A DNA stretch of 43,176 bases, taken from positions 1-43,176 of the forward strand of contig JBDTLH010000194.1 of NCBI GenBank assembly GCA_039934875.1. Direction: 5' to 3'. This DNA is from JBDTLH01 sp039934875 (lineage in GTDB: Bacteria > Acidobacteriota > Terriglobia > Terriglobales > Acidobacteriaceae). A program made the position numbers and the translations under genes. Under the pieces are notes generated by a model. The model was not told where the DNA came from. It ran no database searches and saw only the letters and a list, made by a program, of their open reading frames with translations. This document shows, piece after piece, positions 1 to 8,978 of this stretch (the first letter of the stretch is position 1; each line of letters starts with the position of its first letter).

Positions 1-213
1 GTTCGCGAATTCGGAGATGGCGGCGCAGGGCACACTCTAGTATCCCGCATTGGGAGCCGATGGAACGGGAACAAAGATACCGCAACTCGCTTCGCTGGCT
101 TAGGAAGCGCCAAACGAGCGACGAGTATGCCAGTGCTGTGAGCAGCACTCGAAGTGGGAGAGCCATCTAAACATGCAGAAAATTACCAGCAGATATTGAG
201 ATGAAAGGCGAGT

Positions 214-1665
214 ATGCAGTGCAAGGCGTGCGGGGCGGAGAATCCCCAACAGAACCGATTTTGCGGGATGTGCGGCGCGACGCTGGAGCGGCGGGCGAAG
301 TTGCAGGCGAATGGCTACTTCAGCGATCGCTCAGGGAGCGAGCCGGTGCTGAAGCAGGAGTTTTCCGCTCCGGATGCGAGTGCCGCGGGAGTTGCGCCGA
401 TAGCGATGACGCAGGCGGAGACTCGCAACATTGAAAGCCGGGCGCCGGAAGCGGAGGCCAGAGTCGAGCCTGCACCAATCGCGCCGGTGGCTCCGGTGGA
501 GGTAGCTTCCCAGCCGGTTGCCACGCGGCTTCCGTCGCCCGCTTCCGTTCCCGTTCCCGTTCCAGTTCCCGTTCCAGTTCAGGTGATAGAAGAATCGTCA
601 GGGAGCGCGCCAGTAACGGAGCTTCGGGAGATTCCCGAGATCCGAGAGACGCCGAAGGTGCAAGAGACTCCCGCCCCCAAGGAGCGGGTGGTAGCGGCAC
701 GGGAGACTGCGCCGGTGTTTACAGCGGGATCGTCGCTGCTGGGATTGGGCGGAGAGGTCGCCCCGCTGCAAATGTCGATCCCTGGAGCGGCCGAGGGGGA
801 GGGAAGTTATTTGTTGGTGGAGGAGCCGCGAAGGACAGTGTCGTGGCGGGCTTGGGCGCTGCTGCTCATCCTGCTTGCGTTGGCGGGGCTGGGATGGAGC
901 CAATGGTATGCCAGCCATTATCACCGCCGTCCGGACTTGATGAAGATATTTGAGAAGTCAGGGGAAGAGAACGCTCAAAAAGCCGCGCCAGCTTCGACCT
1001 CCGCTGAGCAGCCGGAGGCCAAGCCCGCGGAGAATAATGGGACGACGGCCAGCAGTCCGGCGCCACAGGCAACGAGCGGAGAGCCGCCGAGTGCTGCGCC
1101 GGAGAGCCAAAAACCAGCAACGGCCGCGCCCAGCGCGACTTCACCGGCGGTGACCGGCGGTGCGGCGGCGGCGGCTCCGAATGCGAATGCGGGGGGCCAG
1201 AGTGCGGCGACGCCGGCGCCAGTTCCAGTCTCGCCGTCATCGGCCCCGGCCAAGCGCAGTGAAACCGCGGCATCGGGCGAAACCGAGCATGCGCCTGCCG
1301 CCGATTCTAAGGCGGTGAAGCCCAGCGAAAAGCAGACGCCGAAAAAAGTGGCTGAGGCGGAGCCCGCGCCGAAGTACGATCAGGACCCGATGCTGTTGCG
1401 GGCGCAACAGTATATTCACGGGCGTCCGCAAAACTGCGAAATGGGAATGAATTATTTGAAGTCGGCGGCGGAGAGCAATCCCGCGGCGCAGATCCAGATG
1501 GCTGCACTGTATGAGAGCGGAGTGTGCGTGCACCTGGACCGGGCGCAGGCGTATCACTGGTTCAGCCGCGCGCAACAGCTTGATCCGCATAACATGTGGC
1601 TGGAAAAAAGCCGCAGCCAGTTGTGGGCGAACATGACCCCGGCGGAGCGGGCGAGAGCGCAGTAG
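214..1665 (+). CDS. Zinc-ribbon, single-pass membrane protein with C-terminal Sel1-like repeats
   Basis: The N-terminus is a zinc ribbon with Cys at residues 3, 6, 17 and 20 (two C-x2-C knuckles). A long Ala/Pro/Glu-rich low-complexity region follows, with a run of Val-Pro dipeptides near residue 110-122. One membrane segment lies at about residues 210-231. A second disordered Ala/Pro/Ser stretch leads to a C-terminal part from about residue 390 that resembles Sel1/TPR-like repeats (a Y-L-K-S-A-A-E motif, then M-A-A-L-Y-E-S-G and A-Y-H-W-F-S-R-A). The zinc ribbon would be cytoplasmic and the Sel1 part periplasmic if the protein is type II. The ATG follows AAGGCGAGT, a usable ribosome site. 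It converges on the MFS gene. The function is unknown; a scaffold or protein-interaction role is inferred from the architecture only. Confidence 0.85.
   Translation: MQCKACGAENPQQNRFCGMCGATLERRAKLQANGYFSDRSGSEPVLKQEFSAPDASAAGVAPIAMTQAETRNIESRAPEAEARVEPAPIAPVAPVEVASQPVATRLPSPASVPVPVPVPVPVQVIEESSGSAPVTELREIPEIRETPKVQETPAPKERVVAARETAPVFTAGSSLLGLGGEVAPLQMSIPGAAEGEGSYLLVEEPRRTVSWRAWALLLILLALAGLGWSQWYASHYHRRPDLMKIFEKSGEENAQKAAPASTSAEQPEAKPAENNGTTASSPAPQATSGEPPSAAPESQKPATAAPSATSPAVTGGAAAAAPNANAGGQSAATPAPVPVSPSSAPAKRSETAASGETEHAPAADSKAVKPSEKQTPKKVAEAEPAPKYDQDPMLLRAQQYIHGRPQNCEMGMNYLKSAAESNPAAQIQMAALYESGVCVHLDRAQAYHWFSRAQQLDPHNMWLEKSRSQLWANMTPAERARAQ
541..582 (+). repeat. Hexanucleotide microsatellite encoding Val-Pro repeats
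   Basis: Back-to-back copies of GTTCCC/GTTCCA inside the first gene encode alternating Val and Pro. The six-base period keeps the frame if copies are gained or lost. Confidence 0.7.
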
Positions 1666-1703
1666 AACAGAGCGCAGCGGTCAGAAGTCACGGGTCAGGA
1701 CAA

Positions 1704-2972
1704 CTAGCCGACGACTGCGGCGTTCGCGCTCAGCCTGGGCTGTGGGTAGAGCGTCGTCAGAAACGCCATTCCATAGATCGCCCCAATCACTCCCGCCGCC
1801 AGGGTAAGGCTGATGCGATGCGCAATCGCTCCCACTCCCAGCGCGAGCGCGATCTGCATCAGCGTCCCCAGAAAATAAAAGATGTTCTGCACCCTGCCCA
1901 TCAGGTGCTTGGGCACCTGCTCCATAAACTCGCTGCTGATGGCAATGCCGGCGATGCCGCGTCCCAGTCCGGCGAAAAACCACACCAGCACGGCGAGCCC
2001 CAGCCAGCGAGAAAAAGGGGCGACTGCCATCGAAATCGCGAGCATTGCCATGGCTCCGCTGGTCACGCGCTGCGGGCCCGCTCGCCCAATCACTCGGATG
2101 GCAACCAGCGCGCTGGCGAACGCTCCGATGCCCCAGCCCATGTTCAGCCATCCGAACCCCACCGCTCCCGCGTGCAGGATGCGCTCGCTGATGGGCGCGG
2201 TAATCACGTTCTGCGAGATCATCGCGCTAAGAAACAACGACCAGCACAGTCCGATGGCAATGAACGCCGGATATCGCTTGAGGTAAGCAAACCCCTCGCG
2301 CAGCTCATCCAAGAAGCGCGCAACGGTCGACATGCGCAAGGGATCTCCCTGCTCCGCCTGGTTCAAAATCGCCGCCGCCGGCATTAACACGACTTGCCGG
2401 CCACGCCGCACCAGCAGAAAACAACTGAAGCTGAAGACATAACTGCACGCATCGATCACCAGCACTCCACCCAGGCCGATGTGGTCGTATATAAATCCCA
2501 CCAACGCCCCGGAAATCAGAAATCCCCCCTGGATTCCCGCCATCAGCAGCGTGTTCGACTGCACAAACTTCTCCGCCGGCGTCAACTCCTGGATCAGTGC
2601 ATTGATGGTCGGCCAGAACATCCAGAAGCCCAGCGCCACGCTCACATACATCGCATAGACTTGCCAGACATGCACCCGGTGGGTCAGCGCCAGCCCGGCC
2701 ACCACCGCAATAATCACCAGCCGCGACGCATCCAGTATCATCACCACATGCCGCCGGTCATTGCGGTCGATCAGCACTCCGCTGAAGGGCAGCATGAGCA
2801 GCGCGGGAATACTTTGCAGCATCATCAGCAGCCCCAGTGACGCCTCCGAGTGCGTCGCCTGCAGGATGTACCAGATCACCGCCGCCGAATTCATCCCGCT
2901 CCCCGCCATCGAGACCAGGTTGGCGAGAAAGATCAGCTTCAGTCCGCGGGGTGTGGAAGCAAACAGCGCCAT
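1704..2972 (-). CDS. MFS transporter (EntS/drug-exporter-like)
   Basis: This 422-residue protein has about twelve hydrophobic segments and the usual MFS length. It begins with a segment rich in small residues (S-M-A-G-S-G-M-N). The loop after TM2 reads G-V-L-I-D-R-N-D-R-R, the classic MFS motif A region, and a long central loop separates the two six-helix halves (residues about 190-215). This pattern fits the EntS/MFS_3 group of proton-driven exporters of siderophores or drugs; the substrate cannot be read from sequence. It lies 90 bp downstream of the GT2 gene on the same strand, so it could be read through from the EPS operon, although the gap is larger than within that operon. The start at the ATG giving M-A-L-F-A-S is clear. 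Confidence 0.9.
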   Translation of the reverse strand: MALFASTPRGLKLIFLANLVSMAGSGMNSAAVIWYILQATHSEASLGLLMMLQSIPALLMLPFSGVLIDRNDRRHVVMILDASRLVIIAVVAGLALTHRVHVWQVYAMYVSVALGFWMFWPTINALIQELTPAEKFVQSNTLLMAGIQGGFLISGALVGFIYDHIGLGGVLVIDACSYVFSFSCFLLVRRGRQVVLMPAAAILNQAEQGDPLRMSTVARFLDELREGFAYLKRYPAFIAIGLCWSLFLSAMISQNVITAPISERILHAGAVGFGWLNMGWGIGAFASALVAIRVIGRAGPQRVTSGAMAMLAISMAVAPFSRWLGLAVLVWFFAGLGRGIAGIAISSEFMEQVPKHLMGRVQNIFYFLGTLMQIALALGVGAIAHRISLTLAAGVIGAIYGMAFLTTLYPQPRLSANAAVVG

Positions 2973-3062
2973 GGCTCTATTTCAACACGAGTCTCTGGAT
3001 TAAGGGCAGTGTGCCCGCGGTCGCGCGACCTCTGGTTCGGACCACGCCCGGCGGAAAGCGCT

Positions 3063-4253
3063 TCAATTTCCGCCGGCGGCTTCGGCTTTAATTCTGGCCT
3101 GTGGCGCAATGTGGGTCTTGCTCCACAAGCTCTTCCATAGCGGGCGGGGAGAAAACAAATATTGGTAGAAGCCGACCACTACCGCGAGGTTGAGCATGCA
3201 AAACGCGTGCGCCACACCCGCCAGCTTGCGAGCTGGCGCAAAATTCAGTCTTCCGCCTAAGAGCGCAGCCGCATAGAAGGCGAGTTGCAGAAGCGTGATC
3301 GCCTGAAAAAATGTGGAACGCGCGACCACCGCCATCCATGCGGAAGAGAGCAGCGCGATTACGAGTAGCAGCGGAACTAGCAGGCGAAGCAGCTTGTGGC
3401 TTACAAACTGGAACCACAGCCGATTGGAGGGGCCGAGCAGCCACGGTGCGAGTTCCACGAGTTGGAAGTTGCCGGCTAGGGTGCGCACCTTGCGACGGAA
3501 CTCGTCCGCTGAAGCATTCGGCCAGTTGTCATAGACCTTCGCCTCGGGATCGAGCACCGAGCGGTAGCCCTGGCGCACGATGCTGAGGGGCTGGTACATA
3601 TCATCGAGGATAGTGCCCGCCGGCAAGGCGGTAATCAGGCTGCGGCGAGCCGCATAAAATCCACCGTAAACGCCGAGCGGAGAGTCGAAGCGGGCCTCGC
3701 AATCGCGGATCCACTGCTCGTATTTCCAATACAAGCCGCCGACCGCTTCCGCGCCGGCGTCCCGGTTGCCCGTAGAGACGATCAGTTCTCCGGCTACGCA
3801 ACCGACCCCCGGGTCGGCGAAATTGCGCATCAGTCTGGTTACCGACTGGTCGCCCAGCCAGGGGCGGAGATCAACGAAGAGAACGATATCGCCGGTAGCC
3901 ATCTCCAGTCCGCGATTGAGCGCCACGGCTTTCCCGCTCTGCTCCTCAAGCACAATGCATTTGCATTTGGGGTGGCTCTGGGCGCGGAGAATGGCGTTGG
4001 TTTCGTCGCTGGACCCGTCGGAGACGGAGATGATTTCGACCAGGTTTGGATACTCGAGCGCCAGCAGGTGTTCGAGCTTCTTCTTGAGCAGCGGCGCGCC
4101 ATTGAAGACCGCCATGACGATGCTGACGCCGGGAAGGCATTCTGCTTGTCGCCAGTGGCGGGGCCGAAGATAGGCGCCCAGCCAGATAGCAAGAGGATAG
4201 CCCGCGTAGGTATAAAGCACCAGCGCAACCGCACCCCAGAAAGCTGCAATCAC
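3063..4253 (-). CDS. Family 2 glycosyltransferase (membrane), EPS assembly
   Basis: An N-terminal membrane helix (residues about 5-27) is followed by a GT-A glycosyltransferase domain. This shows V-S-I-V-M-A-V-F-N-G at about 43-52, the nucleotide-binding D-G-S-S-D-E-T at about 79-85, a modified metal motif D-L-R-P near residue 128, and I-L-D-D near 217. Three hydrophobic helices close the protein (about 285-375). The protein probably adds sugars to the undecaprenyl-linked EPS unit started by the neighbouring sugar transferase. Its ATG overlaps the stop of that gene by 4 bases (ATGA), which indicates translational coupling. The usual Q-x-x-R-W acceptor motif is replaced by a F-R-R-K-V-R-T segment, so it may not be a processive synthase. 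Donor and acceptor sugars are unknown. Confidence 0.9.
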   Translation of the reverse strand: MIAAFWGAVALVLYTYAGYPLAIWLGAYLRPRHWRQAECLPGVSIVMAVFNGAPLLKKKLEHLLALEYPNLVEIISVSDGSSDETNAILRAQSHPKCKCIVLEEQSGKAVALNRGLEMATGDIVLFVDLRPWLGDQSVTRLMRNFADPGVGCVAGELIVSTGNRDAGAEAVGGLYWKYEQWIRDCEARFDSPLGVYGGFYAARRSLITALPAGTILDDMYQPLSIVRQGYRSVLDPEAKVYDNWPNASADEFRRKVRTLAGNFQLVELAPWLLGPSNRLWFQFVSHKLLRLLVPLLLVIALLSSAWMAVVARSTFFQAITLLQLAFYAAALLGGRLNFAPARKLAGVAHAFCMLNLAVVVGFYQYLFSPRPLWKSLWSKTHIAPQARIKAEAAGGN

Positions 4254-5632
4254 TGCGAGCCCTTGCGCAACAGGATGGTCTTGACCGTCTCAAAGATGAT
4301 AAGCAGGTCGAGCGGGATCGACATGTGCTTGATGTAGTAGAGATCGTATTCAAGCTTCTGTTTAGTCTCTTCGAGGGTCGCCCCGTAGCCATAACGCACC
4401 TGCGCCCAGCCGGTGAGTCCGGGGCGGATGATGTGGCGAAGATTGTAGTACGGGATCTGCTCAGTGAGCCATTGGACGAACTCGGGGCGTTCCGGACGGG
4501 GGCCGACGAATCCCATGTCGCCGATGAGCACGTTCCAGAGCTGGGGGATTTCATCGAGCCGGGTCTTGCGCATGAAGATGCCGACCGGAGTCACTCGGGG
4601 GTCCGTTTTAGTGGCCCAGACCGCGCCGGTCTTAGCTTCAGCGTCCTGGCGCATGGTGCGAAACTTGAGCACGGTGAAGGGTTCGCCGCGCACGCCCACG
4701 CGCTCCTGGCGAAAGAAGATGGGGCCAGGGGAGGACCAGCGCACCGCCAGGGCGAGCAGGGGAATAATGGGCAGCACCAATATCAATCCCGTGGTCGCAA
4801 CCAGGATGGAAACCATGCGCCGGGCCAGCAACAGCGAAGTGCGAATGCGAAAGCCTTCGGAGAAGATGAGTGCGCTGGGATAGAGGCCGTCCAACTGGAT
4901 CTTGCCGGAGATGCGCTCCAGCAGGGTGCTGGCGTCTTCCACCTTTATCCCGGCCAGGCGAAGGTCGAGCAGTTCGCGCACCGGCATGCGTCCGCGGCGG
5001 TCTTGCATGGCGATAATGACCCGATCGATCTTGGGGACGGCCGTGCGCAGGTCCAGCAGTTCGGCGGCCAGCTCTTCGCGCACCGACTGTTCAGTCTCGA
5101 CGCGCCCCTGCCAGCCGACCACGTACATGCCAAGATCGCCGCGCTGGTTGATCGCGTCCACCATTCTTTGCGCGCGCTCGCCCTGCCCCAGCACGTAAAC
5201 GTGCTCGCGGAAAATCGCTTGTCCCAGCACCCATTCATACGCGCTGCGCCAGGCCAGGACCGCGACCGTAAGAATAATAAGTCCGACAAATAATACATTT
5301 TGCCCGATGTTGAAGTCGGGATAGGCGTAAACGACCGCGGAGAGCAGCATCGAGAGCACGCCGATGACGATCATCAGGCGGAAGTAGATCTCGAAGCGCG
5401 AGGACATGCGCTGCGGAGCGTAGAGGTCGAAATAATACGAGCAGAGAATGGTGAGCGCCGTGACGGCAAGGATCTTCAGCGCGCCGCCCTCATAATTCAG
5501 CGCGAGATAAGCGTCGGGAAATCCCAGGAGAATGAAGGCAGCGAGAAAAAAAGACCCGCTCACGATCATCGCCTCGCAAAACAACAGGACTATCGTGCGA
5601 GTCGGGTAATAGACATTGAACAGCCGAACCAT
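4250..5632 (-). CDS. Undecaprenyl-phosphate sugar phosphotransferase (EPS initiating enzyme, exosortase-associated type)
   Basis: The 460 residues match the polyisoprenyl-phosphate hexose-1-phosphate transferase family. Four N-terminal membrane helices (to about residue 125) are followed by a CoA/Rossmann-like middle domain (V-L-G-Q-G-E-R-A near 147), a fifth hydrophobic segment at about 275-295, and the C-terminal catalytic bacterial sugar transferase domain. Signature motifs are K-F-R-T-M-R at about 325, R-L-D-E-I-P-Q-L-W-N-V at about 360, V-G-P-R-P-E-R-P-E-F near 380, and R-P-G-L-T-G-W-A-Q-V near 405. It loads the first sugar phosphate onto undecaprenyl phosphate at the inner membrane. It starts directly at the end of the tyrosine kinase gene and overlaps the glycosyltransferase gene. 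The context matches the sugar transferase of PEP-CTERM/exosortase EPS loci. Confidence 0.95.
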   Translation of the reverse strand: MVRLFNVYYPTRTIVLLFCEAMIVSGSFFLAAFILLGFPDAYLALNYEGGALKILAVTALTILCSYYFDLYAPQRMSSRFEIYFRLMIVIGVLSMLLSAVVYAYPDFNIGQNVLFVGLIILTVAVLAWRSAYEWVLGQAIFREHVYVLGQGERAQRMVDAINQRGDLGMYVVGWQGRVETEQSVREELAAELLDLRTAVPKIDRVIIAMQDRRGRMPVRELLDLRLAGIKVEDASTLLERISGKIQLDGLYPSALIFSEGFRIRTSLLLARRMVSILVATTGLILVLPIIPLLALAVRWSSPGPIFFRQERVGVRGEPFTVLKFRTMRQDAEAKTGAVWATKTDPRVTPVGIFMRKTRLDEIPQLWNVLIGDMGFVGPRPERPEFVQWLTEQIPYYNLRHIIRPGLTGWAQVRYGYGATLEETKQKLEYDLYYIKHMSIPLDLLIIFETVKTILLRKGSQ

Positions 5633-6532
5633 CTATTCCGCTCCGGCTGCTTGTGCCTTTGCGCTCGAAGATGCCGTTAGCGAGTACCCATACTTTTTGT
5701 TGTAGTAGCCATAACCGGAGCTAGACTTCATATTCGGCACCGCATTCAATACAAAACCTATCACTCGGGTGTTCTTGAATTCCTTCTGCGCCTTCTGGGC
5801 GATATCGAACGGCGTCTGGGCGGCGCGCGCCACCAGCAATACTCCATCACAAGCACGGGCCAGATTGACCGCATCCGATACCGGCACCACCGGCGAGGAG
5901 TCGGTCACGATCCAGTCAAATTCGTTGCTCAGCGAGCGGACCAACTCTTCGATGTAATAGTTGCCCGCAAGTTCCGCGGCATTTTCCACCGGAGTGCCGG
6001 CCGGGATGAACGACAGATTAGAGATGTTGCCGCGTTGTACAATCTGCGCCGCCGTTGTCTTGCCTGCGAGGTAATCCGAGAGGCCGGGCGAAGACGGGGC
6101 CCCCAGGACAGTATGTAAGCTCGGCTTGCGCAGATCTCCGTCGATCAGCAGCACGCGGCAGTCCTGGTGGCGCGCCAGGCTGATCGCCAGGTTAGACGCG
6201 ATGAACGACTTACCCTCTCCGGGAAGTCCGCTGGTCACCAGCAGCGACTTGATCGGTTGCGAATCACGGAACTGATACAGCCGGGAGCGGAGGCGGCGGA
6301 ACTCCTCCGCGCCCGCATCGAAGCCGACCAGGGCCGGCAGCTTCTTCAGGTTCGGGTTCCAGTTGATGGCCGAGACAGCGCCCGTTATCATCGAGCGGCG
6401 CACTTCCGCAAGTGCGTCGATAGCCGGCGCTGGTGCGGAGGGTGTGGCCACAGTCGCGGGAGAGGACGTTGCTTCGCCAAGGTTCTGCTTTTCTTCCTCG
6501 GCCTTTCTTAGGGCGTCATAGATACGGCTCAT
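5633..6532 (-). CDS. CpsD/CapB-type bacterial tyrosine kinase (BY-kinase)
   Basis: The 299-residue cytoplasmic kinase module starts with M-S-R-I-Y-D-A-L-R-K-A, typical of the exosortase-associated tyrosine kinase subgroup. Walker A is G-L-P-G-E-G-K-S (about 101-108), Walker A' is V-L-L-I-D-G-D-L-R-K-P (about 125-135), and Walker B is I-V-T-D-S-S-P-V (about 207-214). The C-terminal tail carries a tyrosine cluster (G-Y-G-Y-Y-N-K-K-Y-G-Y), the usual autophosphorylation site. It acts together with the Wzz-type membrane protein encoded two genes upstream, cycling phosphorylation to control polymer length and export. There are ATGA overlaps with the ATPase gene upstream; the sugar transferase starts right after its stop. 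Confidence 0.95.
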   Translation of the reverse strand: MSRIYDALRKAEEEKQNLGEATSSPATVATPSAPAPAIDALAEVRRSMITGAVSAINWNPNLKKLPALVGFDAGAEEFRRLRSRLYQFRDSQPIKSLLVTSGLPGEGKSFIASNLAISLARHQDCRVLLIDGDLRKPSLHTVLGAPSSPGLSDYLAGKTTAAQIVQRGNISNLSFIPAGTPVENAAELAGNYYIEELVRSLSNEFDWIVTDSSPVVPVSDAVNLARACDGVLLVARAAQTPFDIAQKAQKEFKNTRVIGFVLNAVPNMKSSSGYGYYNKKYGYSLTASSSAKAQAAGAE

Positions 6533-7446
6533 GCTGTTTGTTCCTTAGTTTTAGCTGCGATCAGTTGAGGTTCGGGTAAATCGTCCCTGTGCGCCGCGCG
6601 CCGGGCGACATCTTTCATGAGCACGATGGGGGCGCTATCCAGTTCGAAATCGTTGGCGACGCTTTCCACAATGTGGGCGGGGACCGGCTTGATCTGCTCC
6701 GCGTATGCTCCCATCATCGAATGCTCGGCCAGCAGGTTAATAAGGCGGGGGATGCCTCGCGAAAATTTGAAGATCGCCTGGACCGCTTCGGGGTGAAATA
6801 ACGGTCCTACGGCCCCAGCGACGCGCAGACGCTCCTGCATGTAGGAGAAAGTCTCAGCGCTGGTCAGAGGGCGGGTGCGGGACCATAGATTAATGCGTTG
6901 GCGAAGCTGCCTCACCCCGACTTCCCGCAGCTTCTCTTCGAGCTCGGGCTGGCCAGAGAGCACGATCTGCACCAGTTTTTCAGTTGCGGTTTCGAGGTTG
7001 GTGAGCAAGCGGATCTCTTCCAGCAACTCGGAGGTCAGGTTCTGCGCCTCATCAATCACAATCACCGCCGTCTGCCCCGCGCGATAGCGCCCCAGCAGCC
7101 AATGATTGAGCGAGATCAACATCTGAGATTTGGTCCGCACCGGCACCGGAATGCCGAAGTCGGTGAGCACGAACTCGAGAAAATCCAGGGTGTCGAGGCG
7201 CGGGTTGAAGATGAAGGCCGTCGAAATCTCCGGCCCATCAAAGGAGCTGAGCGCGGTTTTGAGCAGAGTAGTCTTGCCCGTTCCCACTTCTCCGGTAAGC
7301 ACGACAAATCCTTTACGGGCGCGGATACCATACTGCAGGCAAGCCAGAGCTTCCCTGACGTGAGGCATCATGTAGAGGAACTTCGGATCGGGATTGACTC
7401 CGAACGGGACCTCCTTCAGCCCAAAAAATTTGTCGTAAACGCTCAT
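6529..7446 (-). CDS. ExeA/GspA-like AAA ATPase of exosortase EPS loci
   Basis: The protein starts M-S-V-Y-D-K-F-F-G-L and continues P-F-G-V-N-P-D-P-K-F-L-Y, the conserved opening of the PEP-CTERM/XrtA-associated ATPase family. Walker A is T-G-E-V-G-T-G-K-T-T (about 45-54) and Walker B is A-V-I-V-I-D-E-A-Q-N-L (about 122-132). A C-terminal AAA lid region follows, with R-G-I-P-R-L-I-N-L-L near 228. I chose the ATG at 7446 because it overlaps the stop codon of the Wzz gene as ATGA; an ORF extending upstream adds 15 non-conserved residues inside Wzz. These ATPases resemble the secretion ATPase ExeA and occur in most exosortase EPS operons. Their precise job, probably energising or organising assembly or secretion, is not established. 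Confidence 0.92.
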   Translation of the reverse strand: MSVYDKFFGLKEVPFGVNPDPKFLYMMPHVREALACLQYGIRARKGFVVLTGEVGTGKTTLLKTALSSFDGPEISTAFIFNPRLDTLDFLEFVLTDFGIPVPVRTKSQMLISLNHWLLGRYRAGQTAVIVIDEAQNLTSELLEEIRLLTNLETATEKLVQIVLSGQPELEEKLREVGVRQLRQRINLWSRTRPLTSAETFSYMQERLRVAGAVGPLFHPEAVQAIFKFSRGIPRLINLLAEHSMMGAYAEQIKPVPAHIVESVANDFELDSAPIVLMKDVARRAAHRDDLPEPQLIAAKTKEQTA

Positions 7447-8972
7447 CCCTGCACGCCTGCGTATTCGTGGTGCTTGCTCTTGCGGAACCAACCAAAGAGC
7501 CGGCGCTTCGGCGCCTCCAACGTCGCGGAGATGACCGGGATGGTGCCCAGCGTGGGCAGTTTGGTGAAAGCAAAGATATCGCGTTCATTCCGGACGGAGC
7601 GGTCACGGTATTCGAGAAATGCCGCCAGCATGATGCCCATCATGATCCCCAGCACCACGCCCGCGCCCAAAAATATTCTCAGGTCAGGGAAGGTGGGGCT
7701 GTCCGGCAGATTGGGAGGATCAATCACGCGGAACTGCTCGCCCTGCTGCTTCTTCTCGAGGTCGCCCGCCATCTCCGAGTGGTTCCTTTTTTCCAGCAGG
7801 TCGTTGTAGTTCTGCAACGCGGTGGTATAGCCGCGCGAGAGCTCATTCAACTGCCCCTGCACTCCCGGGCTCGACTGGACCCGCTTCTGATACTCGACGA
7901 TACGTTGCTTAAGCTGCTCCTGCTGCATTTTCTTGTCATCCAGGGCACGGTTGGCGGCCTGCAACTGGGCCCGCATCTGCGCCATTGCCGGGGCCTCTTT
8001 GACCTTTGCGCCCGTACCAGGGGCCGCAGGCGGAGCGGCCTTCGCGTCTGCGATCTTCTTCTTCTGGGTTTCAATGTCCCGCTTGAGCCTGGCGACATCG
8101 GGATAATCCGGGGCATATCGGCTCTCCATGTCGGATTCGGCGGCCACCATCTTGTCGAGTTGGGTTTGCAGATCGGCGAGCGATTGGCCCGAGCCATCCG
8201 ATTTGCCGCTGACGGCGGCATCCTGGGCGGTCTGCGCGAGCATGGTATCGAGGTAGAGCCGGTTCTGCTGCAATTGCGCGATGTTCTGCGTGGTGGCGTC
8301 CAACTGCGTGCTGAGGGTTTGCAGAATAGTCAAATTGTTCTGTGAGTTGACCGGCATCTCCCCGAAGTGCGCGCGTTGGAAGGCGGCCAGCTTAGTGTCC
8401 TGCTCGTCCAGGGCAGCCTTGGCGTTATCCAACTGGCCGCTCACGAAATCCACCGTGCCTTGCACTGCCGCTTGCTGGCGGCGCAGATTTTCGCTGAGGA
8501 ACAGGGAGGTGATCTCCCCGCAAACCTGCTGCGCCGTGTTGGCGGTATCCGAGGTGAAGCTGATGGTAAAACCGGGCATGCCGTTCACCCGGGTCACCAG
8601 CTCGGACTTGATGGGCTGCACGATGATGGCTTTGCGCATCAGGTCAAGCTTATCGTCCATGGTAATGTGCTGGCTCGCGTAAAGCTGGAAACGGGTAATG
8701 ATCGGCTCCAGCCGGGTGCGGCTGTAAATCTGCTCTTTAAGCGAGGCGAGGCGGCCGTTCAAATCTTCGGTGGTGACCGGCTTGACGTAATCGTCGGGTA
8801 CCCTCTTCTGCTCAATCAGCACCAGCGTCGTGGACACAAAACGCGGGGGAACGATCTTCGCCGTGACCCACGCCAGCAGGGGAACGATCAACAGGGGAAG
8901 CAGGATGACCCAGCGGCGCCGCCGCAGGATATCAATATAGTCTTCAACGACGAGTTCTCTATGACCAAGCAT
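7443..8972 (-). CDS. Wzz/GumC-type polysaccharide chain-length determinant
   Basis: The protein has the polysaccharide co-polymerase layout. A short cytoplasmic N-terminus (E-D-Y-I-D-I-L-R-R-R-R-W) leads to a membrane helix at about 17-36. Then comes a large periplasmic part rich in coiled coil (about 160-400), a proline-rich P-P-N-L-P-D-S-P-T-F-P motif just before the second membrane helix (about 428-450), and a short cytoplasmic tail that would contact the kinase. It sets the length of the polymer and links the inner-membrane machinery to the export pore. The ATG is preceded by AAGG nine bases upstream and follows the beta-barrel gene by 6 bp. The stop overlaps the ATPase start. At 509 residues it is the usual size for the exosortase-associated chain-length family. 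Confidence 0.95.
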   Translation of the reverse strand: MLGHRELVVEDYIDILRRRRWVILLPLLIVPLLAWVTAKIVPPRFVSTTLVLIEQKRVPDDYVKPVTTEDLNGRLASLKEQIYSRTRLEPIITRFQLYASQHITMDDKLDLMRKAIIVQPIKSELVTRVNGMPGFTISFTSDTANTAQQVCGEITSLFLSENLRRQQAAVQGTVDFVSGQLDNAKAALDEQDTKLAAFQRAHFGEMPVNSQNNLTILQTLSTQLDATTQNIAQLQQNRLYLDTMLAQTAQDAAVSGKSDGSGQSLADLQTQLDKMVAAESDMESRYAPDYPDVARLKRDIETQKKKIADAKAAPPAAPGTGAKVKEAPAMAQMRAQLQAANRALDDKKMQQEQLKQRIVEYQKRVQSSPGVQGQLNELSRGYTTALQNYNDLLEKRNHSEMAGDLEKKQQGEQFRVIDPPNLPDSPTFPDLRIFLGAGVVLGIMMGIMLAAFLEYRDRSVRNERDIFAFTKLPTLGTIPVISATLEAPKRRLFGWFRKSKHHEYAGVQG

Positions 8973-8978
8973 GTTTAG

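Noticed and set aside
1..200. Possible 3' end of a coding region at the left edge (frame ending TAG at 38-40, or another frame open to about 141)
   Set aside because: Too short to recognise, no codon or motif support, and the residues look like random translation.
4325..5293. 322-codon plus-strand ORF opposite the sugar transferase gene
   Set aside because: Antisense shadow of a gene with clear family motifs; composition is not protein-like.
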